Shown: in pieces, positions 17,468 to 25,921 of the stretch
How the letters are laid out: each line of letters begins with the position of its first letter
Numbering within the stretch: position 1 is the first letter of the stretch
Assembly (NCBI RefSeq): GCF_016583565.1
Contig: NZ_NRRF01000044.1
Coordinates: 1-44,228, forward strand
DNA length: 44,228 bases
Reading direction: 5' to 3'
Source: Thiocystis violacea
Lineage (GTDB): Bacteria > Pseudomonadota > Gammaproteobacteria > Chromatiales > Chromatiaceae
Program-made: the position numbers and the translations under genes
Notes under the pieces: generated by a model
The model's input: the letters and a program-made list of their open reading frames with translations, nothing else
Told to the model about the DNA's origin: nothing
The model's database searches: none

Positions 17468-17719
17468 ATGGGCGAACGCACCTACACCACTAGCAACGAT
17501 CGCGGCCAGGTCCTCCGGTTCCCTGCTCGCAGCGCCGAGTTGGATACCCACATCCGCAAGATCGTTGTCACCGACGAGGGCAAGCTTTCGATCGCGCTGG
17601 AATGTGAGATCACCAACGGCGACGAGGAAGCCCTAGAGCAAGTCAAGAATCTGCTCACCGCGCAGCGTGGTCCGGTCCTGACCTCCTTCATCCCGAAGCA
17701 GGAGGAGCTAGACCTATGA
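17468..17719 (+). CDS. Small hypothetical protein preceding the patatin gene
   Basis: An 83-residue acidic protein with no recognised domain and no signal peptide. AGGAG at 17455-17459 precedes the ATG at 17468. The stop overlaps the ATG of the patatin gene (ATGA), so the two are translationally coupled and probably act together. The predicted beta-rich middle (IRKIVVTDEGKLSIALECEI) is the only distinctive part. It stands where CBASS loci would carry a regulator, but it is far too small to be a CD-NTase. Confidence 0.7.
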   Translation: MGERTYTTSNDRGQVLRFPARSAELDTHIRKIVVTDEGKLSIALECEITNGDEEALEQVKNLLTAQRGPVLTSFIPKQEELDL

Positions 17720-18744
17720 GCATCGCTGAATCCCTCGGTCTGCGTCGCAAGCCTTACCGCATCCTGACCCTCGACGGTGGCGGGGTGCGGGGCATCCTCT
17801 CTGTGGTCTGGGTCGAGCGCCTGGAGCACTACCTCAAGGGGCCGATTCATGCTCACGTCGATCTGATCGCGGGAACCTCGATCGGAGCCGTGATGGGATG
17901 CGCTTTTTCGATGGGGATGGATGCCAGAGAGCTGCGCCAGATCTGGAGCGACAGTGCAGCGGTGGCATTCGCCAAGCCGGTCTCGCTCAAGGACCACGGT
18001 CGGCGCTTTGCCAATCGGGTCGGGCTCGCGGCGAAGTACGACGCCGTGGGGCTCGAGACGATGTTGCGCTCGATCTTCCGTGATGCCCGCCTCGGGGATC
18101 TCGGGCGGCCCGTGATGGCGATGAGCTATGACATCCAGGCGCTTCAGGTCCACGTCTTTTCCTCTGAGCGCGAGGACCACAAGGCACTCCCGGTGTGGGA
18201 GGTCTGCCGGGCGAGCGCGGCCGCGCCGCTGTTCTTCGACCCTCACCTGATGGTCACCGACGAGACGGGCGTCAAGCACCCGCTCGCCGACGGCGGGATG
18301 ACCGCCAACAACCCGGTAGTCCTGGCGATCTCGGAGGCGCTGAGCCACCAGCCGCACCGCAAGGCGATACCCATAGAGGACGTTGTGGTTGCCAGCTTCG
18401 GCACCGGTGCACCGCCCGAGGGACAGACGACGATCCCCAAGACCATCTTCGGGCACGGATCGGCGATCTTGACGGCGCTCATGACCGGTGCCGTCGGGAC
18501 CGACCACGTCACTGCCCGGACTCTGCTGCCCGCCCACAACTACTGGCGCTTCCAGACCGCCATCTCTGACCGGCTGGCCGAGATGGACAACATCGACAAC
18601 ATCGACGAACTGCAGGCCGCGGCTTACGCCTATCTGCAGGACGGCGCCGATCATCGTCTCCACCAGCTCGCCCGCCGGATGCGTGGGCTCCCGCTTGAGG
18701 CCGGCTGGCTGGAACGGCTGACGTCACGCCGGGAGACCGCCTGA
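17716..18744 (+). CDS. CapV-like patatin phospholipase
   Basis: A 342-residue patatin-family lipid acyl hydrolase. The oxyanion-hole motif DGGGVRG (20-26), the nucleophile Ser55 in GTSIGA and the catalytic Asp192 in DGG (192-194) are all present, so it should be active. No signal peptide is seen. Size and sequence style match CapV, the membrane-degrading effector of some CBASS anti-phage systems. Those require a nucleotide cyclase (CD-NTase), and none is encoded nearby. The gene overlaps the small gene before it and the FadL-like gene after it (TGATG). A role in lipid remodelling, host killing or lysis is possible. Confidence 0.88.
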   Translation: MSIAESLGLRRKPYRILTLDGGGVRGILSVVWVERLEHYLKGPIHAHVDLIAGTSIGAVMGCAFSMGMDARELRQIWSDSAAVAFAKPVSLKDHGRRFANRVGLAAKYDAVGLETMLRSIFRDARLGDLGRPVMAMSYDIQALQVHVFSSEREDHKALPVWEVCRASAAAPLFFDPHLMVTDETGVKHPLADGGMTANNPVVLAISEALSHQPHRKAIPIEDVVVASFGTGAPPEGQTTIPKTIFGHGSAILTALMTGAVGTDHVTARTLLPAHNYWRFQTAISDRLAEMDNIDNIDELQAAAYAYLQDGADHRLHQLARRMRGLPLEAGWLERLTSRRETA

Positions 18745-20000
18745 TGGTCGCTCGGGCAGACTGCTCACCCTGCGCCACGGCCTCTCCCTGGACCAACCCT
18801 GCGCTGGTTGCACTGGGCCTGCCGCAGGTGCAGGGCATCGGCTGCCGCCGGTCGCGGCGAGTTGCCGCGCGGACGCGCGCAGGCGCAGGCGCCGGGCGAG
18901 CTGCCGCAGGCGCGGTGATGCTGCTCGCAAGCGGGACCGTGGATGCGAGCGGATTCGCGCTTGTCGAGCGCGATGCGGCCGGGCTCGGTCGTGCCTACGC
19001 TGGCCAGGCCGCCGTGACGGGTCCCGAGGCGGTGAGCTTCAATCCGGCCGCGCTGCCGAAGCGGAGCGCGGTCAGCGCCTCTCTCCATCTGATTCGCAAC
19101 GACATCCAGCCCGAGGACGCCGGGGAGCCGGCCGCGGTGCCGACGCTCTATGGCGCCTCGCGCGGGATTGGGATCGGGCTCTACTCCACCTTCGGGCTCG
19201 CGACCGACTACCCGGAGGACTGGGCCGGGCGCTACTACGCCCTGCATTCGGAGATCCAGACCGCCCGGGCGCATCTGGCCGGCGCCTACCAGGCCGCGCC
19301 GACTTTGCGACTGGGCGCGGGTGTCTTCGCCCAGGCGTTCGAGGCAACGCTGACGAGCGCCTATCCGTTGCACGGACGAGATGGCCGCGTCGAGATCGAG
19401 GGCAAGGACGTCGGACTGGGTTGGTCGCTCGGGGGATTGTGGGCCCCCAATCCGCGGCTGGCCTTGGGGCTCGCCTATTCCTCCGCCGTGCATCACGACC
19501 TCGACGGGCGAACCCGTCTACCGTCGGGGTCGGTGTCCTCGCGGGTGGCCGTCACCACGCCGGAAACCTTGTCGGCTGGGGCCAAGTGGGATCTGCGCCC
19601 AGACCTGTCCCTGTTGAGCGGCGCGACCTGGACGCGCTGGAGTCGGTTGCAGGCGCTGGACGTGGAGCTGGCCGACGGCCAGACCCTCACCGAAGACCAC
19701 GCCTGGCGCGACACCTGGCGCCTGGCGCTCGGCGGAGAGTACCGGCGCGGCCCCTGGATCTGGCGGCTCGGCACCGCCTGGGATCAGTCGCCAGTGTCCG
19801 ACGCAGCGCACCGCTCGGCGCGGTTGCCCGATAGCGACCGGGTCTGGCTGGCGGGCGGGCTGGGCTACCAGGACGGGTCCTGGGCGCTGAACCTGAGCTA
19901 TGCCCATCTCTGGTTTGGCGATAGGAGCGGCACGCATCCAGCCGCGGACTACAGCGGCAGTGCGGACCTCGTGGCCTTGGGTATTGCGCGGCGCTGGTAA
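18744..20000 (+). CDS. FadL/OmpP1-type outer membrane porin
   Basis: About 418 residues from the ATG that overlaps the patatin stop. After an unusual 65-70-residue N-terminal stretch comes SGFALVERDAAGLGRAYAGQ, then AVSFNPAAL. These are hallmarks of FadL family channels for hydrophobic compounds, and the beta-strand-rich body ends in aromatic RRW as outer membrane proteins do. The stretch before it contains a hydrophobic core (AAAGAVMLLASGTVDA) that could be the signal peptide, so the true start may be an internal codon near 18860-18900. Coupling to a phospholipase gene suggests that freed fatty acids cross the outer membrane here. Confidence 0.85.
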   Translation: MVARADCSPCATASPWTNPALVALGLPQVQGIGCRRSRRVAARTRAGAGAGRAAAGAVMLLASGTVDASGFALVERDAAGLGRAYAGQAAVTGPEAVSFNPAALPKRSAVSASLHLIRNDIQPEDAGEPAAVPTLYGASRGIGIGLYSTFGLATDYPEDWAGRYYALHSEIQTARAHLAGAYQAAPTLRLGAGVFAQAFEATLTSAYPLHGRDGRVEIEGKDVGLGWSLGGLWAPNPRLALGLAYSSAVHHDLDGRTRLPSGSVSSRVAVTTPETLSAGAKWDLRPDLSLLSGATWTRWSRLQALDVELADGQTLTEDHAWRDTWRLALGGEYRRGPWIWRLGTAWDQSPVSDAAHRSARLPDSDRVWLAGGLGYQDGSWALNLSYAHLWFGDRSGTHPAADYSGSADLVALGIARRW

Positions 20001-20070
20001 CGGGGAGCGGAGCAGCGAGGACGGCGGCGCAGAACCGAGAGATTTTCAGTCCAAAAGACGCCTGAATAGC

Positions 20071-20109
20071 TTGAATATTGCCGTATTGTGTATTTATTAT
20101 TTAATAAAT
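20071..20109 (+). promoter_or_regulatory. Promoter with overlapping palindrome
   Basis: TTGAAT (20071-20076) and TATTAT (20095-20100) are 18 bp apart. ATTTATTA and TAATAAAT (20092-20109) form a perfect 8-bp inverted repeat across the -10 box. This suggests a second, separately regulated transcription unit starting before 20313. Confidence 0.45.
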
Positions 20110-20268
20110 CTAATCATAGCATACAAAATATCTATGATACTGATCGGGGCTGTCACCCTCGCGTCAACGGGTCCTCGTCCAAGGCGGGTTCTGTCCGCCC
20201 ATTGGCGGGCTGTGTGAGGCATCCGCATGGATGGCCGGTCCCGTTGCCGGTTGTGACAACCTCACGCG

Positions 20269-20290
20269 GCCTGCCGCCCTTTCGGCAGGC
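20269..20290 (+). repeat. Short hairpin upstream of the antirepressor-like gene
   Basis: GCCTGCCG and CGGCAGGC pair perfectly around a 6-nt loop. No T tract follows, so it is a weak terminator candidate at best. It could be a leader-RNA structure 22 bp before the ATG at 20313. Confidence 0.45.
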
Positions 20291-20312
20291 ATTGACACGA
20301 AGGGAGTACGTC

Positions 20313-20870
20313 ATGTCTGGTCCGACGATCCATCTTTGCGCCATCTCCTTCCGCGACACCACGCTCTATGTCCTCGACTACGACGGCAAGCCTTATACGC
20401 CAATCAGGCCCATTGCCGAGGGCATGGGGCTCACCTGGCAGGCGCAACATAAGAAGCTGATGGCCAATCAACAGCGGTTCCGCGTCACCAATATCGTGAT
20501 GCAGATGCCGGGCGATGATCAGCGGCGCAAGGTCTGCTGCATTCCGCTCAACAAGCTCTCGGGCTGGCTGATGTCGATCAACGCCAAGAAGGTCAAGCCG
20601 GCGCTCAGGGCAATGATCACCGCGTATCAGGAAGAGTGCGACGAGGTGCTGTGGGAGCATTGGAGCCAGCAGCTGCCCAAGGCGCATCACGACGCTTACG
20701 ACAACTACTCGCTCGCGTGCGCTTGCTTCGAGGAGTTGGCGGCCCTGTTCTACGCGATAGCGGGGCTGACGCAGCACGAGGCGCGTGCTCTCGCCGGACT
20801 TGGGCACGAGCGAGCGGACGATTGGCGAGACTACTATCGCCGCAATTCAGAAGCGCTCTTGCTCCGATGA
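20313..20870 (+). CDS. P22 antirepressor-like protein (P22_AR_N domain)
   Basis: A 185-residue protein. Its first about 120 residues match the N-terminal domain of P22-type antirepressors (TLYVLDYDGKPYTPIRPIAE, then IPLNKLSGWLMSIN). Such proteins bind and disarm phage repressors or act as DNA-binding switches. The C-terminal part is short and helical and lacks the usual second antirepressor domain. I chose the ATG at 20313, preceded by AGGGAG. A longer open frame from 20088 crosses the promoter region. It overlaps the next gene by four bases. The XRE repressor of this element is a plausible target, which is inference. Confidence 0.8.
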   Translation: MSGPTIHLCAISFRDTTLYVLDYDGKPYTPIRPIAEGMGLTWQAQHKKLMANQQRFRVTNIVMQMPGDDQRRKVCCIPLNKLSGWLMSINAKKVKPALRAMITAYQEECDEVLWEHWSQQLPKAHHDAYDNYSLACACFEELAALFYAIAGLTQHEARALAGLGHERADDWRDYYRRNSEALLLR

Positions 20871-21496
20871 AGGCCTTGCTCACTTTCGCTGGCCTGATGC
20901 TCTTCACCCAGGCACTTTGCGCCGAGTGCCCCGGCGCCGAACGGCTCGAGGAAGCCTTGACCCTCGTCAGCCAGACGAACCCTGTCCTGCTGGCCGAGCG
21001 CGACATCTACGCCGAGCAGCGCAGGAAAAAGCCGTGGGACGCGAGCGTAACCGTCGGCTATTCGATCACCGAAACCTTCGAGAGCGGGGCCGCAGGCCCG
21101 AACGCGGCGATCCGCGTGAAGATCCCGCTGTGGGACCGGACCCCGCAGATCCAAGCAGCGAAGGACAAGGCATCCGCCGTTGCGAAGGAGGACGCGACAC
21201 GCGCGGCGCTGCTCGCCGACGTCCAAGCCCTGTGCGAGCAGACGCACCAGGTCCGGGCGCTGGATGCCGCGCACCAGTTTGCGCGCGATCAGCTTACCTA
21301 CCAGCAAGAGCGCGTCGATCAGGGGATTGATCCGGCCGATTCGCTGTGGTCCGCCGCGCAATCCTTCCAGACCGCCAAGCACCAATGGGAGCAGGAGGCG
21401 GCGAAGCTCGACACTCGGCGCCTGACCCTGGCCCGCCACTACGGGGGGCAAGAATGGCAGCGGCTACGGGTTCTGTTCGAGGCGATGACGCGATGA
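20867..21496 (+). CDS. Short exported TolC-like protein
   Basis: A 209-residue protein with a clear signal peptide (MKALLTFAGLMLFTQALCA, cleaved before Glu-Cys). LEEALTLVSQTNPVLLAERD follows, the usual opening of outer membrane efflux (TolC) proteins. Then come one beta-like segment (SVTVGYSITETF) and long helices. It is only about half the length of TolC, equal to a single OEP repeat. The Cys at +2 argues against a standard lipobox. The ATG overlaps the preceding stop (ATGA) and the stop overlaps the next ATG. It may form a periplasmic coiled coil rather than a full channel. Confidence 0.68.
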   Translation: MKALLTFAGLMLFTQALCAECPGAERLEEALTLVSQTNPVLLAERDIYAEQRRKKPWDASVTVGYSITETFESGAAGPNAAIRVKIPLWDRTPQIQAAKDKASAVAKEDATRAALLADVQALCEQTHQVRALDAAHQFARDQLTYQQERVDQGIDPADSLWSAAQSFQTAKHQWEQEAAKLDTRRLTLARHYGGQEWQRLRVLFEAMTR

Positions 21497-22506
21497 GCTC
21501 GGCGGGGGACGCGCCAGACAGCACCGACGATCAGCTGGCCCCTGACCAGGCCGCAGATGCTCAAGCCTCCACATCGATATTCGTTGGTCGGCGGCTCGAG
21601 ATCGCCCAGATCACCCGCGCCCTGTTGGCCGGTTCTTCGATCATCGTCAAAGGCCGAGCCGGGATCGGCAAGCGGGCGCTATTGGCGCGGGTTCGCGCAG
21701 GACTAGCGGGGCAACGGATCTGCCTGGCCCCCTCGGTCAGCACGCCGAAGCAGCTCACCGCCGATTTGGCCGAGCAGATCCACGAGGCCATTGGCCTTGA
21801 GGTGCCCGAGCGGCTGATTCCACCGCGCTACCGGGTGATCGCCGAGCGGACGGGCCGGGTGGAGTTCAAGCACATCCGCCGCTCGCTCTCACGCGAGCCG
21901 GTGGCCGATCAGATGGCTCTATTGCTGCGCTCACTCGAACGCCGCGACGACGTCATCCTGTTCGTCTCATCGCTGGAGGTTCCGCCGACCCAAGCCGAGA
22001 TCCTGGGACAGCTCGCCGAGCACTGCCAGCTCTGCGCCGCGCTCGACGCCGACAACCGGCGCGCGCGGATCCAGCGGTTGCTCTGGAAATTCCAGCTCAC
22101 GGTGGATCTCAAGCCGCTGGTCAGTCCCGATGTGCGCGACTGGGTTGAGCAGTGGCTTGCCGTGCATCCGGTGGCGTTCGAAACGCCAAGGGTCCGCCGC
22201 GCCTTCGTGCGCGCTGTGGTAAGGGACTCGGGCGGCATCCCGGCTGCCGTCCAGGGTCTGCTGGATCTCGCGCTGGTCGAGCGTTCCGTGACCCGTCGAA
22301 CCCTGCGCGAGCTGAGCCACGAGGCCGCGCTGTCCTATCTCGACATGACCCCGGTGCTGGTGATCGTCTCGGTCGGTTTCATGGCGCTTAGGTACATCTC
22401 GCGCGGGATGGGCATGAAGGAGCTGATGGTGATGGCGGGAGTGGGGACCAGCATGTTCTATTTGTTGTTGTACTTCGGGCGGATGATGCAGCTGCGGAGA
22501 CGGTGA
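21493..22506 (+). CDS. P-loop ATPase with two C-terminal membrane helices
   Basis: A 337-residue protein starting at the ATG that overlaps the preceding stop. FVGRRLEI followed by the P loop GRAGIGKR (54-61) is the pattern of AAA/STAND-type ATPases. The residue after the P-loop Lys is Arg instead of Ser/Thr. The Walker B stretch (DDVILFVSSLE) lacks the usual acidic pair, so hydrolysis may be lost. Residues about 283-326 hold two hydrophobic segments (VLVIVSVGFMALRYI and LMVMAGVGTSMFYLLLYFG), placing it in the inner membrane. The neighbours are an exported TolC-like protein and a membrane hydrolase. Confidence 0.72.
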   Translation: MSSAGDAPDSTDDQLAPDQAADAQASTSIFVGRRLEIAQITRALLAGSSIIVKGRAGIGKRALLARVRAGLAGQRICLAPSVSTPKQLTADLAEQIHEAIGLEVPERLIPPRYRVIAERTGRVEFKHIRRSLSREPVADQMALLLRSLERRDDVILFVSSLEVPPTQAEILGQLAEHCQLCAALDADNRRARIQRLLWKFQLTVDLKPLVSPDVRDWVEQWLAVHPVAFETPRVRRAFVRAVVRDSGGIPAAVQGLLDLALVERSVTRRTLRELSHEAALSYLDMTPVLVIVSVGFMALRYISRGMGMKELMVMAGVGTSMFYLLLYFGRMMQLRRR

Positions 22507-22507
22507 G

Positions 22508-23605
22508 ATGCTGACGCCGACCCATCTCCTGTTTGCCCAGACCGCCTATCTGACCGCTTGCGTGGTGGCCGCGCACCCCCCGGCCGCCGAGGAAGCGGTG
22601 GTTGCCTTGCTCGGCGCCGCGTTGCCGGATCTCGACAGCCGCGCAAGCTACATCGGGCGAATCCTGCGCCTGACATCGAGCATGCTGGAGCAGTATTTCG
22701 GGCACCGTAGCATGACCCATTCGCTGCTGGTCCAGCTCGTCGCGGGCGGGCTGGCGTTCTGGCTGCTGCCATTCGGCTTCGCTCTGGCCCTGATCACCGG
22801 CTGGGTCTCGCACTCCTGGGCGGACATGATGACCAAGTCGGGCGTGGCCTGGTTCTGGCCGGCGCGGATCCGCTGCGTCCTGCCCGGCAATCCGGACTAT
22901 CGGATGGAGGTCGCGAAGGGTGGCGAGTTGGCGTTTCTGGTTGTGGTCGCCTTGCTCGGCGTCGTGATGATGCCGCTGGCGGCAACCGGCAAGGGAACCG
23001 CTGGGCTGATCCGTGGGGCGCTGGGAGACCTGGAGGCTGCCCGCTCGGAGTATGACCGCGACAAGGGCAGCTATCGCTTCAGCATCAAGGTCAGCGGGCG
23101 CGACAACCGCACCGACCGGGACATCTCAGGAACCTATGCGGTGGTCGGCCCTTGGGCGGCTCAGGGGCTCATCCTCGCGACCGACGACGGCCCGCGCTCA
23201 TTCTGCGCGGGCAGCACCTGCGACTGGTATAGCAGCCACGCGGAGCTGACCAAGGGGGAGCCGATCCAGACCTCGACCGCCACGGTACAGGGCGCCCTGG
23301 TGAGCGTCGGGGAACTCCAGCGGCGAGCCGCAACCCTGAGCCAAGTCGGCGCGGTCTTCCTCCTCGGCACGGCGCAGGCGGAGGGCGTCAGGGCGAAATC
23401 GCCGACGTTGGAGGTCACCAGCGACGCGCTCACCTTCGCTTATGCGTCTCCCGAGATCCTGCAGGGGCTCACGGGGCGCACCTTGAGCAACGTCGATCTG
23501 GTCTTTCAGGTCCGGCATGCTCCGGGCGCGAAGCTTCCGGACCTGGATCCTGTTCAGTCGCGCGGCGCGGAGACGTCCGAACTCCTCAAACGCTGGTTGC
23601 GTTGA
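22508..23605 (+). CDS. YdjM-like membrane-bound metal-dependent hydrolase (DUF457)
   Basis: A 365-residue protein. The first about 150 residues match the YdjM/DUF457 family: a metal-binding His in PTHLLFAQ, then GAALPDLDSRAS, GHRSMTHS and WVSHSWADM, with several hydrophobic spans between them. The remaining about 200 residues are a soluble domain (DRDISGTYAVVGPWAAQGLI, Cys pair in FCAGSTCDWY) that I do not recognise and that is longer than in YdjM itself. It starts 1 bp after the ATPase stop. In E. coli ydjM is controlled by LexA, but I see no clear LexA box here. The substrate is unknown. Confidence 0.8.
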   Translation: MLTPTHLLFAQTAYLTACVVAAHPPAAEEAVVALLGAALPDLDSRASYIGRILRLTSSMLEQYFGHRSMTHSLLVQLVAGGLAFWLLPFGFALALITGWVSHSWADMMTKSGVAWFWPARIRCVLPGNPDYRMEVAKGGELAFLVVVALLGVVMMPLAATGKGTAGLIRGALGDLEAARSEYDRDKGSYRFSIKVSGRDNRTDRDISGTYAVVGPWAAQGLILATDDGPRSFCAGSTCDWYSSHAELTKGEPIQTSTATVQGALVSVGELQRRAATLSQVGAVFLLGTAQAEGVRAKSPTLEVTSDALTFAYASPEILQGLTGRTLSNVDLVFQVRHAPGAKLPDLDPVQSRGAETSELLKRWLR

Positions 23606-23618
23606 TGTAGTAAACGAC

Positions 23619-23637
23619 CGCAAACGGAATGTTTGCG
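23619..23637 (+). terminator. Weak hairpin after the cargo operon
   Basis: CGCAAAC and GTTTGCG form a perfect 7-bp stem with a 5-nt loop, 13 bp after the stop of the YdjM-like gene. No T run follows, so termination is uncertain. The 23638-23791 gap holds nothing else clear apart from AGGAGG before 23792. Confidence 0.35.
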
Positions 23638-23791
23638 ATAGTTCAATGCTCGTTGCCTCTCTTTTCAGCGCCTACCTGCCAAACGGCTTCCCATGAGCTA
23701 AGATTTGAATGTGTACGAAACAGCACGGCCGACAAGGGTATAGCGGTAAGTTCGCTTTGAGCATTAACAGGAGGCAACTGAGGTATTCAAA

Positions 23792-24349
23792 ATGTCGCAC
23801 GGCACCTTCTCTGGGAATCCGAAGACGGAATGGTTGACTGATCTTCACGATGAAGACCGGAACATGCTGCTACTGGAGGATTTCTCCTTCACAGACCCCG
23901 CCGGACGGGTGTGGCCTGCACCCAAAGGAGAGACGATCAACGGCGCAAGTATTCCTCGCCCGCTCTGGTCGACTGTGGGGAGCCCTTACACTGACGACTA
24001 TCGCCGCGCATCGGTTGTCCACGATATCGCCTGCAATACGCATGGAGTCTCGCGGAAAGAGGCTGACGCGATGTTCTTCCATGCCTGCCGCGCTGGCGGT
24101 TGCTCCGAAGCTCAGGCACGCATCCTATATGCAGGTGTGCGCATTGGAGCTTGGGCTTCCAGGAGTTTGCCAAAGCGGACGATGGCCAAAGAGAACATCC
24201 TGTTCAGGCTGCCGCTCGAGGTGCCAACAACTGAAGAGCAGTTCATGCAAAGCAAGCTGTCAGACATTTCGGCTGAAATGCAGGAATTGCCTCCAGGGGC
24301 AACGATCGAGCAGCTTGATGACATCATTGCGTGTCACCTTCAGTTCTGA
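23792..24349 (+). CDS. DUF1353 family protein
   Basis: A 185-residue protein with the DUF1353 signature. GETINGASIPRPLWSTVGSP is followed by YRRASVVHDIACNTHGVSRK, and conserved His and Asp residues suggest a small hydrolase-like fold. The family is found mainly in phages and prophages and has no established function. AGGAGG at 23770-23775 lies about 16 bp before the ATG. The C-terminal third (EVPTTEEQFMQSKL onward) is extra to the domain and helical. It is separated from the genes on both sides and is probably its own unit. Confidence 0.8.
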   Translation: MSHGTFSGNPKTEWLTDLHDEDRNMLLLEDFSFTDPAGRVWPAPKGETINGASIPRPLWSTVGSPYTDDYRRASVVHDIACNTHGVSRKEADAMFFHACRAGGCSEAQARILYAGVRIGAWASRSLPKRTMAKENILFRLPLEVPTTEEQFMQSKLSDISAEMQELPPGATIEQLDDIIACHLQF

Positions 24350-24775
24350 TGTGTCTATGCACCAGGCGCTCGGAGAGAGCGCCCGCGTCGCGGTTGTTGC
24401 GCACTCTTCGGTGAATTCGGCGAGAAGATCCTGACGCAACGTGCTCGTCTATCCGAGCATTCCTTGATCTTGGTTCGGACCGTTGGCGTTGCCTGTTTGA
24501 ACGGACAAACGCACTTCTAGGTTGTCGGTAACCTTCTCTGTAGAGGATCACTCCGCCGTATATTCCCGGCGGCCAGGCCGTTCGTCCTCGACAGTCAAAA
24601 CGACCCGGCCAACTTCCAGTTCAGAAGCCCCGCTTGTTTCTCTGTGTTGGTGGATCGCGCAATCTCTAGAACGGCGGGCTCGCAGAACGCGCAGGGTCAT
24701 GGGGTCTATCCTTATGACGACGATCTCAGGCGTTTCTTGTCCTGACTGAAATGGCACGCGACGGGAGTCCGACCG
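24350..24775. other. Gap with one doubtful minus-strand reading frame
   Basis: No convincing gene lies in these 426 bp. A 69-codon minus-strand frame (24548-24757, ATG at 24755-24757) has a protein-like composition with VGRVVLTVEDERPG. It has no recognised domain or clear ribosome-binding site, so I list it only as a possibility. No terminator with a T tract was seen. Confidence 0.4.
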
Positions 24776-25921
24776 ATGGCACTGCGCTCACAACTGTTCG
24801 CCGACAACCCAGCGCTTCAGGCTTGTCTCGTCAACGACGCTGCTCACGTCGTGCCCGGATCCCGAGGCGAACATGTGGCGCGCATCCAGGCCGCGCTCGT
24901 GCGGCTTCGGTATCTTGTCCCGGAAGCGGCCAGCCAGGAGACTGCGGTATACGGCCCGCAGACGGCCAACGCGGTGCTCAGCTACAAACGCGACTTCGAC
25001 GTGGTCAATCGGCGCTACCAGACGCAGGCCGACAATGTCGTGGGACGCATGACCATCGCCTCGCTCGATCATGCCATTTGGGTGCTGGATGGGGCGGGCG
25101 GGCCGCCCCGCTTGGTCGACCTCGGTCGTCTGCACCCCGTCAGTCCCCGCGTCGCGACACTCAGCGCGCAGCCCGTCGCGACCGCACCGCCTGCATCAAC
25201 GACGCGCGCGCCGATTGGCGGCGCGTACAAACCGCCGCTGTCCGGCTTGCCGGCTGAGATTCAAGCGGTCGTTCGGCGCAGCAACGCGGCGAAGACGCCT
25301 GGGAAGATGTTGCTCTTCCCCTTCGTGGCCGTCCATGAACCCCCGCTCGATGACGATGAACTCTCAAAGCGCTTCGCCGCAAACCCGGATTCCACAGCGA
25401 CCTTGCGCCGGCTCCATCACCGGATGGTCCCTTTCGGTATCTGGTCGCTGGTGAGGCTCATCGAAAGCGTCTATTCAGGAACGGGCTCCAAGGGCATGTT
25501 CTGCGCCGTCGTCGATCCGGCTGTGGCGCTGACTCACATGATCGGTTTGACACGCGGGCCGGTCGCGCCGATCAACCCCTACTTGGCGCAAATCAAGGTT
25601 CCTTTGACGGACTCGAAATTCTGTCGCGACGCCTTTAACGTCCACGGAGAACGGGATTCATTTCGCGAGATCGTAAGGCAGGGTGAGGGACTGCATATCT
25701 GCATCACCAACGCGATCGGTCGCGCCCGAACCGACGAGAAGTATCCCTACTCTGATTTTCACATCGACCACATTCAGCAGGGCCAGGTGTGTGTCGACGG
25801 GTTTTGTGTCCCAATCGTCAACGGACAGACGATTGAGCACTTGAGGACGGTTGGTCCATGGCTGATTCAGCAGCCAGGAGAATGGCTGAAGAAGCATCTG
25901 CCGACGATCCCAGTATTCTGA
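24776..25921 (+). CDS. Peptidoglycan-binding-domain protein, unknown C-terminal domain
   Basis: A 381-residue protein. Residues about 25-95 fit a peptidoglycan-binding domain (PG_binding_1): VPGSRGEHVARIQAALVRLR, then VYGPQTANAVLSYKRDF. A Pro/Thr-rich linker (140-165) leads to a large C-terminal region with conserved-looking His and Asp residues (YSDFHIDHIQQGQVCVDGF) that I cannot place. No signal peptide is seen, so if exported it would need a dedicated system such as type VI secretion. A cell-wall-directed effector or enzyme is possible but unproven. Confidence 0.65.
   Translation: MALRSQLFADNPALQACLVNDAAHVVPGSRGEHVARIQAALVRLRYLVPEAASQETAVYGPQTANAVLSYKRDFDVVNRRYQTQADNVVGRMTIASLDHAIWVLDGAGGPPRLVDLGRLHPVSPRVATLSAQPVATAPPASTTRAPIGGAYKPPLSGLPAEIQAVVRRSNAAKTPGKMLLFPFVAVHEPPLDDDELSKRFAANPDSTATLRRLHHRMVPFGIWSLVRLIESVYSGTGSKGMFCAVVDPAVALTHMIGLTRGPVAPINPYLAQIKVPLTDSKFCRDAFNVHGERDSFREIVRQGEGLHICITNAIGRARTDEKYPYSDFHIDHIQQGQVCVDGFCVPIVNGQTIEHLRTVGPWLIQQPGEWLKKHLPTIPVF

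Larger units (their letters stand above)
20001..20312 (+). other. Gap between FadL-like and antirepressor-like genes
   Basis: No gene is seen in these 312 bp. The stretch 20060-20145 is strikingly AT-rich against its surroundings and holds a promoter candidate with a palindrome. The part from 20210 to 20312 is GC-rich and contains a hairpin. Confidence 0.7.

Noticed and set aside
17468..18744. A complete CBASS system around the patatin
   Set aside because: No CD-NTase, E1/E2/JAB or HORMA/TRIP13-like gene is present. The 83-aa neighbour is too small to be a cyclase.
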